Source: Candidatus Dormiibacterota bacterium
Lineage (GTDB): Bacteria; Chloroflexota; Dormibacteria; Aeolococcales; Bog-877
Length of the DNA: 10,625 bases
Direction: 5' to 3'
Assembly: GCA_003132265.1 (NCBI GenBank)
Contig: PKXE01000070.1
Location: 1 to 10,625 of the forward strand
The translations under genes and the position numbers were made by a program. The notes under the pieces are model-generated. The model ran no database searches. It was not told the origin of the DNA and worked only from the letters and a program-made list of their open reading frames with translations. This document shows positions 6,925 through 10,625 of this stretch, piece after piece. How positions within the stretch are numbered: the stretch's first letter is position 1; the number at the start of each line of letters is the position of its first letter.

Positions 6925-7673
6925 TAGCCGCCGTCCACGTGGACGATCTCCCCGGTAGTGGCGGGGAAGTAGTCGGATAGCAACGCCACCGTGGCCTTCC
7001 CCACGGGATCGGAGTCCCGAGCGTCCCACCCCAGCGGCGCCTGCTTGGCGAAGATCTCCGGGAACGTGGAGAACCCGGGAATGCCCTTGGCCGAGGTGGT
7101 GTAAACGGGTCCCGCCGACACCGCGTTGACCCGGATGCGGCGCGGGCCCAGGTACTGGGCCAGATATCGCACCACCGACTCCAGGGCCGCCTTGGAGACC
7201 CCCATCCAGTCGTAGCCGGGCCAGGCCTGGCTGGCGTCGAAGTCGAGGGTGACGACGCTGCCGCCGGCGGCTGGGATCAACGGCTCCAGCGCCACCACCA
7301 ACTGCTTCAGCGAGTAGGCGCTGATCCGCAGCGCCATGGCGGCGGCCTCCCAGGGGGTGCCTAGGAAGGCCCCCCCCAGGGCTTCGGCCGGGGCAAAGGC
7401 AACCCCGTGGACGATCCCGTCCAGCTGCCACTCGCGCCTCTTCAGCTCACCAGCAAGCTCCGCGAAGTCGTCATCGCGGGTCACATCGAGCTCCAAGATC
7501 GCTGGCTTCGGGGAGAGCCGGGCCGCGGTCCGCTCAGTCAGCCGCAGCGCCCGCCCGAATGAGGTGAGCACTACGTCAGCTCCGTCCTGCTGGGCCTGAC
7601 GGGCGGCCGCAAACGGCAGCGATGACGGAGTCAGGACTCCGGTGACCAGGACGCGTTTGCCTTGGAGCAGCAT
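6873..7673 (-). CDS. fabI: Enoyl-ACP reductase (FabI/InhA type)
   Basis: A 266-residue atypical short-chain dehydrogenase that carries out the last, NADH-dependent step of fatty-acid elongation in the cytosol. Key features are TGVLTPSSLPFAAA (11-24, the FabI-type dinucleotide loop) and ELDVTRDDDF (61-70). The F145-x8-Y154-x6-K161 catalytic set is spaced exactly as F149/Y158/K165 of InhA. The SAGPVYTTSAKGIPGF substrate loop (186-201) and the closing FPATTGEIVHVDGG follow. The usual VHSIGF motif reads VHGVAF here (88-93), so the InhA S94 position is Gly. The reading frame extends upstream to 7784, but family alignment places the start at ATG 7673. A -10 box sits 8 nt before it and no ribosome binding site is seen, suggesting a leaderless message. 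The C-terminus runs about 13 residues past the usual end, into the overlap with the MFS gene. Confidence 0.93.
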   Translation of the reverse strand: MLLQGKRVLVTGVLTPSSLPFAAARQAQQDGADVVLTSFGRALRLTERTAARLSPKPAILELDVTRDDDFAELAGELKRREWQLDGIVHGVAFAPAEALGGAFLGTPWEAAAMALRISAYSLKQLVVALEPLIPAAGGSVVTLDFDASQAWPGYDWMGVSKAALESVVRYLAQYLGPRRIRVNAVSAGPVYTTSAKGIPGFSTFPEIFAKQAPLGWDARDSDPVGKATVALLSDYFPATTGEIVHVDGGYHAVGAARGSAAGDPAE

Positions 7674-7681
7674 GGTCGCCA

Positions 7682-7687
7682 AGATTA
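7682..7687 (-). promoter_or_regulatory. Predicted -10 box of fabI, leaderless
   Basis: On the minus strand TAATCT (TANNNT pattern) ends 8 nt before the fabI ATG at 7673. There is no Shine-Dalgarno sequence between them. No good -35 hexamer is visible at 16-18 bp upstream; that position falls in a GC-rich dyad at 7698-7710. Confidence 0.5.
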
Positions 7688-7697
7688 GCGCCCCGAT

Positions 7698-7710
7698 CCC
7701 GCCTAGCGGG
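7698..7710. promoter_or_regulatory. Short GC dyad in the fabI/LCP divergent region
   Basis: CCCGC (7698-7702) and GCGGG (7706-7710) form a perfect 5-bp inverted repeat around CTA. It overlaps the expected -35 position of the fabI promoter. It could be an operator half or chance in GC-rich DNA; the repeat itself is seen, any function is inference. Confidence 0.25.
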
Positions 7711-7741
7711 GACGGAGTTGGTCGCTGGCCCCTCTCAGCCG

Positions 7742-7760
7742 GGCCGGTTACAATCCGGCC
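7742..7760. promoter_or_regulatory. Inverted repeat framing the LCP-gene -10 box
   Basis: GGCCGG (7742-7747) and CCGGCC (7755-7760) are perfect 6-bp arms separated by 7 bp that contain the -10 hexamer TACAAT. If transcription starts near the ATG at 7763 the repeat is not in the RNA, so it would act as a DNA site rather than a hairpin. A regulator is not identified. Confidence 0.45.
7749..7754 (+). promoter_or_regulatory. Predicted -10 box of LCP gene, leaderless
   Basis: TACAAT is one mismatch from the TATAAT consensus and ends 8 nt before the ATG at 7763. The 8 nt between (CCGGCCGC) contain no ribosome binding site, so a leaderless transcript is likely. The spacing equals that of the divergent fabI promoter. 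No convincing -35 is seen. Confidence 0.6.
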
Positions 7761-7762
7761 GC

Positions 7763-8797
7763 ATGCCTGCCGGGACCAGGCCACGGCGTCGCCGCGCCGG
7801 GCTCAAGTCGCACCAAACGTCCTTCTCATGGGGCCGGCACCGAATGCTAGTGGCCGCGCTGCTGGTCTTCGGCTTCGGTCTCTCCGGCGTGAGCGGGGTC
7901 GTCGCTTACTTCCTGCCTGCGATCTCGGCCGCCCTCAACATCACCGGCCATCAGACTCAGGGGAACTCCCCGAACGGCAATCACCCCACGCCGACCCCCA
8001 GCACCACGCCCAATCAACCCTTCAATGTCCTCCTGCTGGGGTCTGACAACGACACCAAGTTCGCGCCAGACCAAGTCCTCGCCCAGACCATGATCGTGGT
8101 CCGGGTGAACCCCCAGGCCCATTCGGTGGTCATGTTCTCGATCCCGAGGGACCTCTGGGTGCCGATCGGGAATGGCGGCCCGGCCAAGATCGACACCGCC
8201 TATGCGGACGGGGGAGCCGCCGAGGCCATCTCGACCGTCGAGAACAATTTCGGTATCCCCATCAACTACTGGGTCTGGATCGGCCTCGGCGGTCTGGTGC
8301 ACCTAGTCAACGATCTGCACGACGTGAACATCGTGGCCCAGATGCCGATCTTGGACGACGAATATCCGTCTGACCTGACCGGCGGCAACCCCTACGCCTA
8401 CGCTCGGATCGCAATCCTGCCGGGGCCCCAGCGGCTGGGAGGGGTCGCTGCTCTGGAGTACGCCCGCTCTCGCCATGGCGACATCCTGTCCGACATCGCC
8501 CGCTCGCAGAAGCAGCAGCAACTGCTGCTCGACATCAAAGCCTCTGCCAAGGATGTGGGGCTGGCCGATGTCCCAACAATCGCCGGCTCTTTGGGCGACT
8601 CGCTGAAGACCGATATGAGCATCACTCAGGTGACCTCCCTGCTGACTCTCGCCAAAGCGTTCAGCGACGGTAGCGTGCAGCAGATCGTCATGGTCGGCAG
8701 CCAATATTTCAGCAACGGGACGATCGACGGTCAAAGCGTTCTGCTGCCCAACTGGACCGGTATCAACGCGCTGGTCGCTCAGTACTTCCCCTCGTGA
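7763..8797 (+). CDS. LCP (LytR-CpsA-Psr) family envelope transferase
   Basis: LCP proteins transfer glycopolymers from lipid carriers to peptidoglycan or other wall acceptors outside the membrane. From ATG 7763 the protein has 344 residues. It has a basic N-terminus, one membrane span (about 29-52), a Pro/Thr linker (66-85) and an LCP domain (about 87-255). Conserved residues are D95 (LLGSDND), R129 (SIPRDLWV), the KIDTAYADGG block (142-151), and R235, R237 and R247 in YARSRHGDILSDIARSQKQQQ, spaced like R362/R364/R374 of Cps2A. The second metal-site aspartate (family motif R-x-D-T) is replaced: the segment reads LAQT (106-109), giving Q107. No LytR_C domain follows. A TTG at 7718 in frame is an alternative start, but the -10 box at 7749-7754 favours the ATG. 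The stop overlaps the propeller gene by 4 nt. Confidence 0.9.
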   Translation: MPAGTRPRRRRAGLKSHQTSFSWGRHRMLVAALLVFGFGLSGVSGVVAYFLPAISAALNITGHQTQGNSPNGNHPTPTPSTTPNQPFNVLLLGSDNDTKFAPDQVLAQTMIVVRVNPQAHSVVMFSIPRDLWVPIGNGGPAKIDTAYADGGAAEAISTVENNFGIPINYWVWIGLGGLVHLVNDLHDVNIVAQMPILDDEYPSDLTGGNPYAYARIAILPGPQRLGGVAALEYARSRHGDILSDIARSQKQQQLLLDIKASAKDVGLADVPTIAGSLGDSLKTDMSITQVTSLLTLAKAFSDGSVQQIVMVGSQYFSNGTIDGQSVLLPNWTGINALVAQYFPS

Positions 8798-9819
8798 GGC
8801 GGCTGCTGCCGGTGGTGGCCGTGATGGCGCTGATGGCCATTTTCGGATTCGGCATCTACTCGGTGCTGGGCACCCTCAAGAGCAGCCGCCACCACACCAC
8901 CAAACCGACCCAGTCACAGGCCCTCATCGATCTCCCCGGGACAGTGGTCGTGGTCCAGGATGGCAAGATCTACCGCCTGAACAGCCTGAAGTTCACCCCA
9001 GTCAAGGCACCCGCCTACGACTGGGTGCAGGTGGAACCGGCTCCGGGGGGGGACATCCTGGCGGTGGCCTACAGCAGCGCCTACACCAATGTTTACCTGC
9101 TCAACGCCAAGGGTCAGGTCGTGCGCGAGCTGCTCTCGGAGAGCTCATCGCAGTACCTCAATAACCACTGGGCCTACTACCCCAAGGTGAGCCCCGACGG
9201 GAAGACGCTCTTCTACGCGGCGGACTGGCTCGACCCTAGCCAGGGCTACAACGTAGATTTCCAGATCCAGGCGGTTCCCTTCGCCAATCCCTCCGCCTAC
9301 CCAGTGGTGTGGAGCCAGGCGGGGCTGTGGTTCCAAGGGGGCGACGTGGAGCCGATCCCGCTCGCCAACGGCGGGATCATCTACGCCAAGTACAACATCG
9401 ACACCCTCGGCAACACCTACGCCCAGCTGGTCTACGTCAGCTCCCCTTACGCCACCCCCGACTCCCTCACCACCGCGGCCCAGGACTGCGCCGAGCCGGC
9501 GCTCTCCCCCAGCGGCACCGAGATCGCCATGGTCTGCACCAAAAACTCCCTCCAGAGCACAACCTTGCAGGTCGCTAGTTGGAATGGAACCACCCTCGGG
9601 ACCCCGGTGGTCATCAGTGCCGGGCCCGAGCCCGCCAGTCCCACCTGGTCACCGGACGGCAAGAGCGTGCTCTACCTCAACACCCTCTTGACCGACAAGT
9701 CGTCGCCGTTCCAGCTCTGGTGGGTGCCGAAGGCGACCGCCTTGAAGCCCGGTGCTCCGCAGCAGGTGACCGCGGACCTCAACTTCACTGCCACCTCCCC
9801 GCCCGTCTGGACCGCCTGA
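8794..9819 (+). CDS. Membrane-anchored TolB/WD40-like beta-propeller protein
   Basis: A 341-residue protein with an N-terminal hydrophobic span (about 5-26, after MRR) that acts as a signal anchor, a short polar linker (28-43) and an extracytoplasmic domain made of repeats. Four PD40/TolB-like blades can be read: VEPAPGGDILAVAY (80-93), YPKVSPDGKTLFYAA (129-143), EPALSPSGTEIAMVCT (234-249) and SPTWSPDGKSVLYLN (282-296). The core W/P-SPDG signature is clear in two of them. C232 and C248 could form a disulfide. The GTG start overlaps the LCP stop (GTGA) with no ribosome binding site, implying coupled translation and a shared function. I infer a scaffold or sensor that works beside the LCP enzyme outside the membrane; no catalytic motif is seen and I do not recognise a named family. 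Confidence 0.82.
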   Translation: MRRLLPVVAVMALMAIFGFGIYSVLGTLKSSRHHTTKPTQSQALIDLPGTVVVVQDGKIYRLNSLKFTPVKAPAYDWVQVEPAPGGDILAVAYSSAYTNVYLLNAKGQVVRELLSESSSQYLNNHWAYYPKVSPDGKTLFYAADWLDPSQGYNVDFQIQAVPFANPSAYPVVWSQAGLWFQGGDVEPIPLANGGIIYAKYNIDTLGNTYAQLVYVSSPYATPDSLTTAAQDCAEPALSPSGTEIAMVCTKNSLQSTTLQVASWNGTTLGTPVVISAGPEPASPTWSPDGKSVLYLNTLLTDKSSPFQLWWVPKATALKPGAPQQVTADLNFTATSPPVWTA

Positions 9820-9850
9820 CCTCGAACGGCGGGATGGCCCCGGCTCCGGG

Positions 9851-10625
9851 CTAGCCTCCGGGCCGAGGTGACCGCCAGGGAGTCCGCAGCTCCTGAACCA
9901 TGAGGGCCACCAGACCAGTCCAACCGGTCTGGTGCGAGGCTCCGTGGCCGGCACCCGTCTCGCCGTCGAAGAACTCGTGGAAGAGCAGGTTGTCGCGCCA
10001 TTTGGGATCCGTCTGAAACCGCTCGAGGTCCCCGTAGACCGGGCGGCGGCCGTCGTGGCCCCGGCGGAAGATCGAAACCGTGCGCGCCGCCAGCTGGTCG
10101 GCGATGTGTCCCAGCGTCGCCGGTCGGCCACCGGGGGCGGGGAAGGGATGGGTGAATGAGGGCCCGAGTCCCGTCCCCAGCAGGCGCAGCGCCTGGACCA
10201 GCAGATAGGTGGTGGGGAACCAGACCGGTCCGCGCCAGTTGGAGTTGCCCCCCATAATTCGCTCCTCGGAAACCCCGGGCTCATAGCGAACGGGGGGCAT
10301 TTTCGGTAGCAGCGCGCTCTGGAATGGCTTGGCCAGATGAGTCTTGGAGAGGGACCGGGGGCCGTGCTCCGAGAGGAATTCCGAGGTATCCAGGAGCCGG
10401 TCCAAGAGGCGGTGGAGACGGTCCGAGCCGACCAGGCGGAGACAGGCATACGGATCGTCCCCGCGGGCTGCCCGATAGTGGATCACCCCCTGGGCGGCGG
10501 CCTCGTCGAGCTTCTCGGATAGCCGTGGCAGACGAGCCAGGGTGTGGCGGTGGACCACTTCGCTGGCGGCCAGCGGCATCAGCCCAACCAGGCTGCGAAC
10601 GCGAAGCTGCTCGGTCTGTCCGTCC
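9851..10625 (-). CDS. GH63/MGH1-like glycoside hydrolase (5' partial)
   Basis: Only the C-terminal 257 residues are visible; the frame stays open to the window end (reading EQLRVRSLVGLMPLAA across 10624-10562), so the N-terminus is beyond it. The ATG at 10579 is internal. GGNSNWRGPVWFPTTYLLVQAL and NLLFHEFFDGETGAGHGASHQTGWTGLVALMVQEL are hallmark segments of the (alpha/alpha)6-barrel GH63 glucosidase/MGH1-like proteins. The Glu in LFHEFF (codon 9974-9976) aligns with the position of the catalytic base in E. coli YgjK; the general acid lies off the window. Bacterial members are about 850-900 residues, usually cytosolic, and act on alpha-glucosides or mannosylglycerate-like compounds; the substrate cannot be told. 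The gene ends 31 bp from the convergent propeller gene. Family confidence is high, substrate confidence low. Confidence 0.88.
   Translation of the reverse strand, partial: DGQTEQLRVRSLVGLMPLAASEVVHRHTLARLPRLSEKLDEAAAQGVIHYRAARGDDPYACLRLVGSDRLHRLLDRLLDTSEFLSEHGPRSLSKTHLAKPFQSALLPKMPPVRYEPGVSEERIMGGNSNWRGPVWFPTTYLLVQALRLLGTGLGPSFTHPFPAPGGRPATLGHIADQLAARTVSIFRRGHDGRRPVYGDLERFQTDPKWRDNLLFHEFFDGETGAGHGASHQTGWTGLVALMVQELRTPWRSPRPGG

Noticed and set aside
9836..9864. Possible hairpin (GGCCC ... GGGCC) between the convergent propeller and hydrolase genes, considered as a bidirectional terminator.
   Set aside because: The stem is short with an imperfect interior and there is no T-run on either strand; GC-rich DNA gives such pairs by chance.

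Overview
The window is a GC-rich, densely packed bacterial chromosome segment with no RNA genes, mobile elements or CRISPR visible. The gene set points to an actinobacterium or a neighbouring high-GC lineage such as Chloroflexota or Dormibacterota: an F420/FMN split-barrel oxidoreductase resembling mycobacterial Rv1155, a CvpA-plus-trypsin membrane protease resembling mycobacterial MarP, an InhA-type enoyl-ACP reductase, an LCP envelope transferase, and several promoters whose -10 box lies 6-8 nt before the start codon, the usual layout of leaderless genes in these groups. The exact phylum cannot be fixed from this sequence alone.

Layout. (1) 1-3302, plus strand: a likely operon of polyphosphate kinase (5' end off the window), a PPOX-class split-barrel oxidoreductase and ribose-5-phosphate isomerase A. 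The first two genes overlap by 20 nt and the third starts one base after the second ends. (2) 3314-3838, minus: an unrecognised four-helix membrane protein, convergent with rpiA and divergent from the next gene. (3) 3916-5109, plus: a MarP-like periplasmic serine protease with intact His-Asp-Ser triad and the cysteine pair expected of that family. (4) 5130-6924, plus: a MarR regulator preceded by a strong inverted-repeat operator, followed with a 4-nt overlap by an MFS exporter; a typical self-regulated efflux unit. (5) 6873-7673, minus: enoyl-ACP reductase, whose 3' end overlaps the exporter tail to tail by 52 bp. (6) 7763-9819, plus: an LCP-family protein and, overlapping it by 4 nt, a membrane-anchored beta-propeller protein. 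(7) 9851-10625, minus: the C-terminal part of a GH63/MGH1-like glycoside hydrolase cut by the window end.

How the parts relate. Several genes act on or in the cell envelope: the protease, the LCP/propeller pair, the fatty-acid reductase divergent from LCP across an 89-bp shared promoter region, the exporter and the small membrane protein. The polyphosphate-PPOX-RpiA unit is central/stress metabolism. I see no complete new system. The points most worth a second look are the LCP-propeller pair with a substituted metal-site aspartate in the LCP domain, the layered palindromes at the marR and LCP promoters, and the RpiA phosphate-loop change.
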